Shown here one piece after another: positions 52,592 through 59,240 of a stretch of DNA of 64,000 bases. Within the stretch, counting starts at the first letter, position 1; each line of letters begins with the position of its first letter. A program made the position numbers and the translations under genes. Under the pieces are notes generated by a model. It was not told the origin of the DNA, did not search any database, and saw only the letters and a list, made by a program, of their open reading frames with translations. Location: IMG/VR virus record IMGVR_UViG_3300021519_000007, positions 1-64,000 of that record, one strand, 5' to 3'. The DNA is from a virus.

Positions 52592-53011
52592 CTAACCTAC
52601 GACTTCTACAACCGCCGTTGCCGTGACATCATTGGTGCTGGTTAGGCGCAAGAAGTTTGGCGTGTAAGGAGAGAGTTCAATCGTCGCTTTTCCGGCAGCG
52701 GCAAACTCAAACCCGGTCAGGGCATACGAAAGGGCCCCTCCCAATATGTAGTAAGGATGAGCGTCTTCATGACCGGGATTATAGTTTCTACCAGCCGAAC
52801 GATTCGCAGCATAAGCGGCTTCAACCAAAATCGTTGTTGGACCATCGACTTCAATATGAACAGCAACGTTTGTTTGTGCACCAACAACGGCGTAAGAGGA
52901 AGCGCCATATACATCGTTCGGACCAGTCGGACCAGTCGGACCAGTCGGACCATACGCTCCTGTGGATTCGTTGTTCCAGACTACTTGGACGCCACGATTA
53001 AGAACAGCCAT
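52592..53011 (-). CDS. Small virion protein with short collagen-like segment
   Basis: A 139-residue protein. Residues 1-18 (AVLNRGVQVVWNNESTGA) lead into [11 protein letters not shown] (residues 21-31). A 100-residue beta domain follows (VGAQTNVAVHIEVDGPTTILVEAAYAANR ... GKATIELSPYTPNFLRLTSTN). The tiny collagen stalk matches the fibre genes elsewhere in the window. It opens the fibre cluster that runs to 44113 and follows the 53050 terminator. Confidence 0.7.
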   Translation of the reverse strand: MAVLNRGVQVVWNNESTGAYGPTGPTGPTGPNDVYGASSYAVVGAQTNVAVHIEVDGPTTILVEAAYAANRSAGRNYNPGHEDAHPYYILGGALSYALTGFEFAAAGKATIELSPYTPNFLRLTSTNDVTATAVVEVVG

Positions 53012-53049
53012 TTATCTTATCCTTCTAGGGTTCACTATTTAAGCGTAAG

Positions 53050-53096
53050 GAAAAACAAAAAACTACAGCCCCCAAATCCAAAAGGACTGGGGGCTG
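53050..53096 (-). terminator. Intrinsic terminator after the 144-residue gene
   Basis: Minus-strand CAGCCCCCA and TGGGGGCTG pair with a further TCC/GGA inside, followed by TAGTTTTTTGTTTTT. It lies in the 123-base gap before the small collagen-like gene. Confidence 0.92.
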
Positions 53097-53104
53097 CGGT
53101 CGTG

Positions 53105-53128
53105 CCGATCCTCTGTTGAGTGGATCGG
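53105..53128 (-). other. Second hairpin between gene end and terminator
   Basis: CCGATCC and GGATCGG pair around a ten-base loop just upstream of the strong terminator. It lacks a T-run; it may stabilise the 3' end of the upstream mRNA or be a processing site. Confidence 0.5.
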
Positions 53129-53134
53129 TGGGTG

Positions 53135-53569
53135 TTAGTTCTCTGTAATTGTTAAAGCACCCGCAGAAAAACTCGCCGTGTCACCCGTACTGATGGACTT
53201 TGGCGTCGTGAGGTCGCCCCAATAAAGAATATTACCAGAAGACGCGGCATCAAGCAGGGCGAACTGATTGATTATGCCCCAAGATGCTGTTGCTGTTGAC
53301 CATGTGATTGCTACACCGTTTTGCTTGAGACCCGTTGTTGAGCCGGTAGCGTTTGGCCAATTGGTTGTGTCGTTGGTGAGCGATTGGCGACCGTAGGCGG
53401 TGCCAGACGCACTCACTTCGTTTGCTGCAGTTCCACCCGATGGATCAGTCAATGAGCCAGCAGTGGTCCAGAGACCGACGTAAACGGTGGCGGCGGCAGT
53501 GTAAGGGGTATTACCGAGAACGTGATTTAGAATTACCTTTGAAAGATAATTGGATTTTGATCCCGCCAT
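53135..53569 (-). CDS. Virion-associated beta protein, paralogue of the 159-residue gene
   Basis: A 144-residue protein starting at TAATG overlap (53569). It reads AGSKSNYLSKVILNHVLGN, TPYTAAATVYVGLWT, EVSASGTAYGRQSLT, then NQFALLDAASSGNILYWGDLTTPKSISTGDTASFSAG. This order of an N-terminal helix, VYVGLWT, YGRQ, and a late GD strand is widespread in phage genes labelled tail fibre or head fibre proteins. The gene at 53739-54218 shows the same pattern, so the two are paralogues. The exact location on the virion is unknown. Confidence 0.7.
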   Translation of the reverse strand: MAGSKSNYLSKVILNHVLGNTPYTAAATVYVGLWTTAGSLTDPSGGTAANEVSASGTAYGRQSLTNDTTNWPNATGSTTGLKQNGVAITWSTATASWGIINQFALLDAASSGNILYWGDLTTPKSISTGDTASFSAGALTITEN

Positions 53570-53739
53570 TACTTAAACTCCCATTTGTTCGTTTCGTCGT
53601 TCCAGATAATCTCTGGTCGTTTTTCAATTTCTTCTACTGTCAGTGCGCCGTGTGTTGTGACATCTTCGGGCATTGATACGAACTTTGTGCCAGTCCAACA
53701 AATTGGGCCAACAGTTTTCTCAGACTTTTTACTAGTCAT
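53569..53739 (-). CDS. 56-residue linker gene between two paralogues
   Basis: A 56-residue protein (TSKKSEKTVGPICWTGTKFV, then EEIEKRPEIIWNDETNKWEFK). Start ATG 53739 overlaps the previous TAA and its stop overlaps the next start at 53569, so all three genes are coupled through TAATG. A longer frame to 53955 exists but would overlap the coding part of the paralogue, so it is rejected. Aromatic and charged; function unknown, probably a small virion or chaperone protein. Confidence 0.65.
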   Translation of the reverse strand: MTSKKSEKTVGPICWTGTKFVSMPEDVTTHGALTVEEIEKRPEIIWNDETNKWEFK

Positions 53740-54218
53740 TATGTCTGACGATAGGTGATGGTAATTCTTTCGGTGTCGCCGTTTGAGAAGTTGCGTGTAG
53801 CCGCAAGATCTGCGCCGAAAATGCAGTCGTCTGTTCCGGTCGTATTGCTGAGCGCAACGAACCAGAGCGTTGCCCCATTCACGTTTGGCGTACCTGTAAA
53901 TGTAAACGTCACCTGTGGTGCCGTCGACTGGTACGAACCGGAAGAGAGCGAACATGCGGGCCAGCCGTTGGTGCTGCCTGCGTTGCGATTGAGACCCTGA
54001 CGGGCGTAGCCACCGTTGCTTGTCTGACCGATTTCAGCAAGTGACGTTGTCGTGGATGTGCCGTTGCCGACTGTCTTGTCGGCACCAACGCCGCCTGTCT
54101 TTGCGCCCATACCGACATAAACGGTTGAGCCTGGAACGCTATTTGTTCCAGCGGTGAAGTTGCCAAGCCACGTGTTGATGAGGCTCTGCTCTCCCCTATT
54201 CCAAAGAATGTAAGCCAT
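53739..54218 (-). CDS. Virion-associated beta protein, paralogue of the 144-residue gene
   Basis: A 159-residue protein: YILWNRGEQSLINTWLGNF, STVYVGMGAKTGGVG, GGYARQGLNRNAGS, then NGATLWFVALSNTTGTDDCIFGADL and NFSNGDTERITITY. The same helix, VYVG strand, YARQ and late GD strand order as in 53135-53569 points to duplication. These proteins often form trimeric surface fibres in tailed phages. It is the first gene of the late-type cluster after the 172-residue hypothetical gene. Confidence 0.7.
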   Translation of the reverse strand: MAYILWNRGEQSLINTWLGNFTAGTNSVPGSTVYVGMGAKTGGVGADKTVGNGTSTTTSLAEIGQTSNGGYARQGLNRNAGSTNGWPACSLSSGSYQSTAPQVTFTFTGTPNVNGATLWFVALSNTTGTDDCIFGADLAATRNFSNGDTERITITYRQT

Positions 54219-54255
54219 AGTTTTGGTTTTCTCCTAAGTCCTTAGTAATTAATTT

Positions 54256-54774
54256 TCAGGTTGTTGAAGATTTAATGTGTAAATCGAGTGTCGATGGCTT
54301 TAGGTTCTCGGGATTGAGGACTTCGCAGAGGCCACCTTGCTTTGTCCCATCGGTAAAGATTACCCACCATTTACGGGGACGGAGTCCTAGATAAATCTCT
54401 GTACGGTCCCAATAAATAACCTCGACCAGTTGTGATGGGCCGTCAACTAGGTGGGCAAAGCAAAACCCCGGGATCGGGCCGTCGTAATCTCTGGTGCTGA
54501 CGACGTGCTGGTTAATCCCAACCTTGTCGCCACGCATATCAAATTGAATTTCACGCACCCATACGGTCGGCTTTGATTTGCAATCGTAGCACCAGCAGGA
54601 ACTCTGTCTGTCCTCAGACTTGATGCTCAAAAGTTCATCGACTTTTTTCTGAGCAATTTTTCTCTCTAGTGAGTGGTCTTCCTGATTGGATCCGGTCTCT
54701 ATCTTCGAGTAAACGAAGTTTGATCCGTTTTCCTGCTCAAATTGCAGTTCATCATCTGGTTTTCGATTGACCAT
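54256..54774 (-). CDS. Hypothetical protein with CWCYDC motif
   Basis: A 172-residue protein of unknown family. Residues 1-50 are polar and probably flexible, residues 60-66 hold CWCYDC, and residues 100-165 form a beta domain with GFCFAHLVDGPSQLVEVIYWDRTEIYLGLRPRKWWVIFTDG. Two near Cys clusters could bind zinc. A TGATATAAT sits six bases before the ATG, which suggests a leaderless transcript, and only two bases separate it from the upstream stop. Confidence 0.6.
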   Translation of the reverse strand: MVNRKPDDELQFEQENGSNFVYSKIETGSNQEDHSLERKIAQKKVDELLSIKSEDRQSSCWCYDCKSKPTVWVREIQFDMRGDKVGINQHVVSTRDYDGPIPGFCFAHLVDGPSQLVEVIYWDRTEIYLGLRPRKWWVIFTDGTKQGGLCEVLNPENLKPSTLDLHIKSSTT

Positions 54775-54776
54775 AA

Positions 54777-55880
54777 TTATATTATATCATATTCTTTAAG
54801 AATAATCATGAGAGAACTGGCCTCTTCAACCTTCTCCCAGTCTGTGTCCTTATAGGCAACCTTTGCGATCAATTTGCGCATCTCTTCGATCTCCTCTTCC
54901 GCATCCTTCTGCTTTGGCTTGTTCTGAATATCCCCAAGCCTGAGGATCAACATATCGTATGCGTTTTCTTCGCCGTGCATTGTTTCGATAAATTCTCTTG
55001 CACCCTTTTTATTATCAAAGTGATCAAACATATGCTCGCGGATGAAGAAGCAAACCTCTTTGGTGTCTTCCTCCGGCACACCCAGACGATCAAACATCTC
55101 TTTAACCATGTCTGGGCCGACCTCCTCATGGTCTCCACCCTGACCATCCGGACCCTTGTGAAAGTGGGTTCTACCCTTCTCGTCAACCCAGACAGATCTC
55201 AGTTTCCCAATATCATGAAGAAATGCAGCCCAACGAAGGTTTCTGTTGTTGCTGTGCTTGGCAACGTAGTCCAAACAAATGAGAAGGTGCTGGAACAGTT
55301 CAGAGGAGGTGTTCTTGTACCTTTGCCAGAACCCTTTGCTCTCGGCAACCTCCGGGAGCATGATCTTAAGCGCTCCAACCTCCTCCATAAGTCGAATTGC
55401 CGCTACGGGATTCTCTGCATCCATTATGTCATTAAGGCAATCGCGTATCTCTTCGGCGGGACAGTCCACAATATTTTTGACATATTTTTTAGCATCAAAG
55501 ATATCTTGCTCGTCTGGGATGTGTTCATTCATCGACCTAGTCACAAAAAGCGTCAGGAGATTGTCTACCTCAAAAAATGGGCTGGTCTTTGCGGTCCTTC
55601 TATTGTTTTGCATATAGTTTTGAACAACATCGTAGACCGTGTTCCGATTCCCCGGACACTCTTCAAAACAAATACGATTTAGATGGTTGATGTATCCGCG
55701 TGCCAGGATCCCCTTGTCTGACGGCGGAGCCTGCAAACCAGCAGCCCAGTAGTTGGCCTCGCGGGATAGTTCGGGGGCAAGATGCTCCAAGAGGACAAAG
55801 TGCGGCTCATAGCCCGTGACAACTTTTGGCTCACCAGAGAATGGTAGAACAGCAACCCAGTTATTCTTATCCGATGGCAT
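54777..55880 (-). CDS. HD-domain protein related to CCA-adding enzyme C-terminal half
   Basis: A 367-residue protein. Residues 160-300 resemble the HD region of tRNA nucleotidyltransferases and related phosphohydrolases: AIRLMEEVGALKIMLPEVAES, LFQHLLICLDYV (H197), FLHDIGK (H222-D223), GGDHEEVG (H251) and RLGDIQNK (D317). The nucleotidyltransferase head of such enzymes is absent. The N-terminal ~110 residues (PHFVLLEHLAPELSREANYWAAGLQ) are of unknown type. Likely a metal-dependent phosphohydrolase acting on nucleotides or RNA. It lies after the 55907 terminator, at the boundary between accessory and structural genes. Confidence 0.7.
   Translation of the reverse strand: MPSDKNNWVAVLPFSGEPKVVTGYEPHFVLLEHLAPELSREANYWAAGLQAPPSDKGILARGYINHLNRICFEECPGNRNTVYDVVQNYMQNNRRTAKTSPFFEVDNLLTLFVTRSMNEHIPDEQDIFDAKKYVKNIVDCPAEEIRDCLNDIMDAENPVAAIRLMEEVGALKIMLPEVAESKGFWQRYKNTSSELFQHLLICLDYVAKHSNNRNLRWAAFLHDIGKLRSVWVDEKGRTHFHKGPDGQGGDHEEVGPDMVKEMFDRLGVPEEDTKEVCFFIREHMFDHFDNKKGAREFIETMHGEENAYDMLILRLGDIQNKPKQKDAEEEIEEMRKLIAKVAYKDTDWEKVEEASSLMIILKEYDII
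54781..54789 (-). promoter_or_regulatory. Extended -10 overlapping end of HD-protein gene
   Basis: Minus-strand TGATATAAT (54789-54781) forms part of the last codons of the HD protein, and the next ATG is at 54774. The spacing would give a start site at or near the ATG. Same core as at 34864. Confidence 0.5.
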
Positions 55881-55906
55881 TACACTAATTATTTCAACGA
55901 TTGGGG

Positions 55907-55941
55907 CAAAAAGAGAGCCGCCCCCCGAAGGGGACGGCTCT
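55907..55941 (-). terminator. Intrinsic terminator after the HNH-repeat gene
   Basis: Minus-strand AGAGCCG and CGGCTCT enclose CCCC/GGGG with a tight loop (CCTTCGGG context), then TCTTTTT. It closes the accessory transcript before the HD-protein gene. Confidence 0.92.
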
Positions 55942-55949
55942 GAGGGAGT

Positions 55950-55983
55950 GGGGGGTTTTGCGACGTTGCAAGAAAAACCCCCC
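55950..55983 (-). other. Ten-bp hairpin upstream of the terminator
   Basis: GGGGGGTTTT and AAAACCCCCC pair perfectly around a 14-base loop that contains TTGCAACGTCGC. It lies between the HNH-repeat gene stop and the terminator. Without a T-run after it, it is not itself a terminator on the minus strand. Confidence 0.5.
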
Positions 55984-56014
55984 TATGAGGATTGGATGGT
56001 GAAGAGAAAATCTC

Positions 56015-56347
56015 TTACGAACCGATCTCGTTCTGAAGGTCCAGCAGACGCTGGATCTTCTCGGAGGCGTTAGCCGCCGAACGGGTCGGCTCAAAGCCGC
56101 AGGCGCGCTGGAAGGCACCGAACGACCTAAAGTGCTTGATAATCGTAGCCGAAGATGGCCAGCAGGCATCCTCATTGAAGCGCTGGACGAGGGTTTCCTT
56201 ATCCGCACGCTTGGACTTGCGAGCACCATTGGGGTAGAAATGTGCCTGCGTGGGCACTTCCCCATACTTCTTGTGATACAGGCATCCGGCCTGGATCAGC
56301 AATTCTTGTGTCCACTCACCGGTGGTGTTGGTCTTGCTTGTCATCAT
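56015..56347 (-). CDS. Homing-endonuclease-associated repeat protein
   Basis: A 110-residue protein. Residues 12-90 match the repeat found beside HNH/homing nucleases: WTQELLIQAGCLYHKKYGEVPTQAHF ... ACWPSSATIIKHFRSFGAFQRACGF. No catalytic HNH or GIY-YIG motif is present, so it is probably a stand-alone DNA-binding protein. AAAGGAGATATA precedes paired ATG codons at 56347 and 56344. It is the last gene of the HTH-operated accessory group before the terminator. Confidence 0.7.
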   Translation of the reverse strand: MMTSKTNTTGEWTQELLIQAGCLYHKKYGEVPTQAHFYPNGARKSKRADKETLVQRFNEDACWPSSATIIKHFRSFGAFQRACGFEPTRSAANASEKIQRLLDLQNEIGS

Positions 56348-56357
56348 TATATCTCCT

Positions 56358-56762
56358 TTAAACGATGGTAGAAACGGTTAGGCTCTTGATGCCATCAAGA
56401 ATCTTGCGGTTATGATTCTCAAGGAACTGGTTGCGCTCCTCAAGGGCCGAGATCTTATCAGCGGCATACTGAAGCGTAGCAATCATAACATTGAGATCGA
56501 TAGAGGTATTTGCGGGCTTCTTCTCAGGTGCCGTTGCAATAACAATAACCTTAGCCTTACGAGCCTTCTTGTGCTTGTGCCGGATCGGATCGTTGTTGCG
56601 GTGCGCATGAGTGTAATACGCAGAGCGAACCGACGTCGCCGTGCTATCCGTGCTGTCTGCAACCGCTCTAACGGCCTCGATCAGCATGGCTTCGGGGTTT
56701 GCTCCCCGGTAAGCCTTGACTGCGAGATACGCAGCCTTCTGTTTACTAATATTAACCTTCAT
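56358..56762 (-). CDS. Basic protein with coiled-coil tail
   Basis: A 134-residue protein. Residues 1-65 are a helical domain (KQKAAYLAVKAYRGANPEAMLIEAVRAVADS ... SVRSAYYTHAHRN) that could be a winged or HTH-type DNA-binding fold. Residues 58-75 are very basic (IRHKHKKARKAKVIV), and residues 88-125 are a coiled coil (DLNVMIATLQYAADKISALEERNQFLENHN). The promoter upstream (56806-56836) holds a perfect palindrome in its spacer, so this gene and the following one are likely controlled by a repressor. Function unknown. Confidence 0.65.
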   Translation of the reverse strand: MKVNISKQKAAYLAVKAYRGANPEAMLIEAVRAVADSTDSTATSVRSAYYTHAHRNNDPIRHKHKKARKAKVIVIATAPEKKPANTSIDLNVMIATLQYAADKISALEERNQFLENHNRKILDGIKSLTVSTIV

Positions 56763-56805
56763 GTTTTATTCTCCTTTGGAAGGTATGGTTCAGCGAACTG
56801 GTCGA

Positions 56806-56836
56806 ACTGTAGCACACATATCGTGCGATGTGTCAA
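56806..56836 (-). promoter_or_regulatory. Promoter with palindromic operator in its spacer
   Basis: TTGACA (56836-56831) and TACAGT (56811-56806, TAnnnT type) are separated by 19 bases. A perfect inverted repeat ACACAT-8-ATGTGT (56833-56814) begins inside the -35 box and fills the spacer. The -35 also overlaps the end of the upstream HTH/zinc protein gene. A repressor bound here would block RNA polymerase; the neighbouring HTH protein is a candidate, which is inference. Confidence 0.55.
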
Positions 56837-57222
56837 GCAACAAGTTCTTTCTTCTGATCCCTCTTGAGTTTGAGGTAGTGGCTGTTGCACATCCCCTTAC
56901 TGTGATGAGCCTCATTGCAGTTTTCAACATCACATCCCCTACGAGCCCTAGGTGGTGCGGAGATAACAAACTCGCATTCAGCAAAGGCCACATCATCATC
57001 GTACTCAGGAAAGAAGTCGATAATTGAACGGCTCCCCTCTTTTGAGATCATCCGATCTATGGTGTCAAACTGGACTCTTGTGATTCTTCCTGCGGTGAAG
57101 TCGTTGATGCGCTTTGCGGATACGCCGCAACGAGCAGCAAATGCTTCGGCAGTCTCTCTTTCAGAGCAAGACTTAATCCAAGGAATGAGAGGTGCTATGG
57201 GGAGGACTCGCGGAAGGTTCAT
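56833..57222 (-). CDS. HTH and zinc-finger DNA-binding protein
   Basis: A 129-residue protein. Residues 20-55 form a helix-turn-helix with Cro-like pattern (RETAEAFAARCGVSAKRIND, AGRITRVQFDTIDRM). Residues 97-120 hold a small zinc finger, C97-x4-C102-x9-C112-xx-H115 (GCDVENCNEAHHSKGMCNSHYLKLK), as seen at the ends of many actinophage HNH or regulatory proteins. It is preceded by a good TTGACA promoter and could regulate the following genes, including its neighbour with a palindromic operator. Confidence 0.75.
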   Translation of the reverse strand: MNLPRVLPIAPLIPWIKSCSERETAEAFAARCGVSAKRINDFTAGRITRVQFDTIDRMISKEGSRSIIDFFPEYDDDVAFAECEFVISAPPRARRGCDVENCNEAHHSKGMCNSHYLKLKRDQKKELVA

Positions 57223-57248
57223 ATCTCTCCTTGGTTTGTGTTAACCGC

Positions 57249-57278
57249 ACCCTAGTCGGGGTTGGAGATAACTGTCAA
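57249..57278 (-). promoter_or_regulatory. TTGACA / TAGGGT promoter for the HTH gene
   Basis: TTGACA (57278-57273) and TAGGGT (57254-57249) are 18 bases apart. The -10 fits the actinobacterial TAnnnT form. AGGAGAG precedes the ATG at 57222, about 20 bases from the predicted start site. A short inverted repeat ACCC/GGGT overlaps the -10. Confidence 0.7.
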
Positions 57279-57304
57279 CTACGAAACATTTGATACGAGA
57301 AAAG

Positions 57305-57378
57305 TCCGCGAGGCAGGATTCGAACCTGCAATCTGCCGGGTAGAAACCGGCTGCCTTGATCCATTTGGCCACTCGCGG
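57305..57378 (-). tRNA. tRNA-Arg (UCU)
   Basis: A full cloverleaf on the minus strand. The acceptor is CCGCGAG/CTCGCGG, the D-arm has three bp with GG in the loop, and the anticodon stem GCCGG/CCGGC has loop TTTCTAC (anticodon UCU, positions 34-36). The T-arm is GCAGG-TTCGAAT-CCTGC. Discriminator is A; CCA is not encoded. It reads AGA/AGG codons, which are rare in many actinobacteria, so it may help the phage translate its own genes. Confidence 0.93.
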
Positions 57379-57386
57379 GATGCGTT

Positions 57387-57866
57387 TTAGACAGCGACTC
57401 CATAAATGCCATCGTCATCCATCAGAGATGCCATCCCCGTGGATCCTAAACCATTCTCTCCACGATCAGTCGTAGTTGCGACCTGCAATTCCGCAAGAGC
57501 CTCGGGCATGTCCATAACGAAGTTGAAGAACAGTTGGGCAACACGATCACCACGACTGATCAAAACCTCTTTGCTGCCCGCGTTGTAAAGGATGACCCTA
57601 ACCTCGCCCCGGTAGCCCGGGTCTACAAGTCCGGGTGCGTTGAGCACGAACACTCCATGCTTTGCCGCAAGACCAGAACGGCTCATAACAAACGCACAGA
57701 TATCTTTGGGCATCTCAAGAGAGATACCGGTGGACACGATAATCATCTCTCCGGGTTTCGCTGTGTAATGGTTGTCAGCACAGATATCATAACCCGCATC
57801 AGACTCATGCGCCTTGTGCGGTGTAACTGCGGTGTCTGTTAAGCGAACAAAACGGACATCAATCAT
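57387..57866 (-). CDS. dut: dUTPase
   Basis: A 159-residue protein from ATG 57866, just inside the previous gene's end; a longer TTG start exists and is less likely. All five trimeric dUTPase motifs are present: HESDAGYDICA (19-29), MSRSGLAAKHG (61-71), GLVDPGYRGEVRV (79-91), RGDRVAQLFF (105-114) and RGENGLGSTG (135-144) as the mobile tail. It hydrolyses dUTP to dUMP, keeping uracil out of phage DNA and feeding thymidylate synthesis. Length is standard. Its neighbour tRNA-Arg begins eight bases downstream. Confidence 0.95.
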   Translation of the reverse strand: MIDVRFVRLTDTAVTPHKAHESDAGYDICADNHYTAKPGEMIIVSTGISLEMPKDICAFVMSRSGLAAKHGVFVLNAPGLVDPGYRGEVRVILYNAGSKEVLISRGDRVAQLFFNFVMDMPEALAELQVATTTDRGENGLGSTGMASLMDDDGIYGVAV

Positions 57867-58176
57867 CAAAGCCAACCCTATCGTCTTCGATATTCATGTT
57901 GACTCCAATATCCTCAAAGAAATCTCTCAATTTATTAGTATCACCAACACACTCTCTTGCGATAAGATCCAACTCAAGGATCCTTAGAACACGTTCACGC
58001 ATGTCTATAAATACAGTCATACATGCGCCCAGAACTTCCTTCTTCTGCAGCATGGATAGCGCATCCATCTGGTCGTCACAGGCCTCAAACGCAACAATCA
58101 TTGCCTCTGAGAAAGCACTACCGATCTCGACGGTAATGTCTCCCGCAAGACACGCGTTACCACTGAATTCACTCAT
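57859..58176 (-). CDS. Small helical protein of unknown function
   Basis: A 105-residue protein from ATG 58176, preceded by GGAGAGGAGAG. A longer upstream frame overlaps the cysteine-rich gene and is rejected. It is largely helical (EAMIVAFEACDDQMDALSML, FIDMRERVLRILELDLIARE) with an acidic C-terminus. The final codons overlap the dUTPase start, so the two may be co-translated. No family is recognised. Confidence 0.6.
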   Translation of the reverse strand: MSEFSGNACLAGDITVEIGSAFSEAMIVAFEACDDQMDALSMLQKKEVLGACMTVFIDMRERVLRILELDLIARECVGDTNKLRDFFEDIGVNMNIEDDRVGFDD

Positions 58177-58192
58177 ATCACGCTCTCCTCTC

Positions 58193-58396
58193 CTACTCCG
58201 TTGAGTTCTTTTTACTTGAACAGCAACCCTCTGCTTGCATACGAAATTTATACAAGCCACCACACACATAGCAGCGCCAACACGACACAAGTGGATGACG
58301 ATCAGACGCACAACAATAGGCGGCGTCTTTTAGTTCTCCATGAATGTAATGGCACCCCCCACAGGGATAGCCTTTCGTCTCCAAGGCTTTGACCAA
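58193..58396 (-). CDS. Cysteine-rich zinc-binding protein
   Basis: From TTG 58396, which has AAAGGAG seven bases upstream, this is 67 residues; an ATG at 58414 gives 73 and would be leaderless on the predicted transcript. It has nine cysteines in CxxC, CC, C-x2-C-x2-C and CC patterns (YPCGGC, AYCCAS, SCWRCYVCGG, EGCCSS). This resembles paired zinc ribbons, as in phage nucleic-acid-binding or anti-sigma-like factors, but no family can be named. A strong promoter (58421-58449) drives it. Confidence 0.65.
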   Translation of the reverse strand: MVKALETKGYPCGGCHYIHGELKDAAYCCASDRHPLVSCWRCYVCGGLYKFRMQAEGCCSSKKNSTE

Positions 58397-58420
58397 GTTC
58401 TCACTCCTTTCCATAGACGG

Positions 58421-58449
58421 AGTCTACATGGAGCGCGGGCTACGGTCAA
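58421..58449 (-). promoter_or_regulatory. TTGACC / TAGACT promoter
   Basis: TTGACC (58449-58444) and TAGACT (58426-58421) are 17 bases apart. The -35 overlaps the TGA stop of the upstream gene. The predicted start is about 58414, coinciding with the alternative ATG and about 18 bases before the SD-served TTG start. Confidence 0.65.
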
Positions 58450-58760
58450 TTATCAAAAAAGTCATTTGAGGGATCCTCGGACCAGAAGCGGTAGATCACA
58501 GAGAACTCCTCGTCTTGACCAAAGCGCCAGCCCTCAGGGCACGACAAATCAATAGCGCTAGACAGATCGGCTAGGAGAAAGTCTTTATTGTCATTGGATG
58601 AGTTTTCAATGTTCTTGAACACGTCACTATAGTTCGACTGTAAAGTGTTCCAACGTTTTACGTCCACACCATTAAGCACATCAGACATCTTTTGAATAAC
58701 AGAATTTATACCGCTATCTAAATCAAAAGACACATCTTTGAATTCCTCAATGCTATCCAT
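58446..58760 (-). CDS. Small acidic protein of unknown function
   Basis: A 104-residue protein from ATG 58760, overlapping the previous gene end by eight bases. A longer frame to 58811 is unlikely because the overlap would be larger. It is acidic with two helices (SGINSVIQKMSDVLNG, KRWNTLQSNYSDVFKNIENS) and a C-terminal aromatic stretch (EGWRFGQDEEFSVIYRFW). Its stop lies inside a promoter for the next gene. No recognised family. Confidence 0.6.
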   Translation of the reverse strand: MDSIEEFKDVSFDLDSGINSVIQKMSDVLNGVDVKRWNTLQSNYSDVFKNIENSSNDNKDFLLADLSSAIDLSCPEGWRFGQDEEFSVIYRFWSEDPSNDFFDN

Positions 58761-59202
58761 CGAGAAGGTCAGCCCAGTTCTTCTCCTCATGGTGCTCAAA
58801 AAGTTCAACAATTGCTGCTAAAGAGATATTGTTTGTAGGTTGCTCAATAGCCCAAGTGAATACATTGTTATGATATTCTTCACGAAATACATAGAATCTT
58901 ATAGCAATCGGATAGGGGACACTGAACACTTCAATCAATCCCCAGAGACAATACATTTCATTGCCACCAATAGTGACGTTCTCTTTATGAACAATTCTCA
59001 CAGGAGTATGAACAACAGCGTCTCTAACGATACGGATATCTGTATCAAACGGAGCACCATTAGACCATGCTTTATTTGCCATTCTTAATGCTTCAATAAA
59101 TTCAAGGCAAGAATATTTTACAGTTCCAGTTTCTTTTTCATCCACAAAAACAAAGTCATCAAAATTTAGATAATCAAATTTGTCGTCGTCGATGATTCCC
59201 AT
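58753..59202 (-). CDS. Protein downstream of the structured RNA
   Basis: ATG 59202 is preceded by AGAGG five bases away and is preferred over ATG 59217 (alternative five residues longer). The 149-residue protein is acidic, with IIDDDKFDYLNFDDFVFVDE, then GNEMYCLWGLIEVFSVPYPIAIRFYVFREEY and a C-terminal helix (EHHEEKNWADLLDG). No family is recognised. It is the first gene after a folded RNA with its own promoter, so it is the gene most likely to be controlled by that element. Confidence 0.65.
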   Translation of the reverse strand: MGIIDDDKFDYLNFDDFVFVDEKETGTVKYSCLEFIEALRMANKAWSNGAPFDTDIRIVRDAVVHTPVRIVHKENVTIGGNEMYCLWGLIEVFSVPYPIAIRFYVFREEYHNNVFTWAIEQPTNNISLAAIVELFEHHEEKNWADLLDG

Positions 59203-59240
59203 AGTAACCTCTTTCATTAATATGTGGGAATCGGTTAGTT

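Noticed and set aside
53569-53955. 128-codon version of the small linker gene
   Set aside because: The extra N-terminal part overlaps the paralogue's coding frame and is Arg/Phe-rich shadow sequence; the TAATG overlap start at 53739 fits the local pattern.
57859-58311. 150-codon version of the gene before dUTPase
   Set aside because: It would overlap the cysteine-rich gene by over 100 bases, whereas ATG 58176 has a good GGAGAGGAG upstream.
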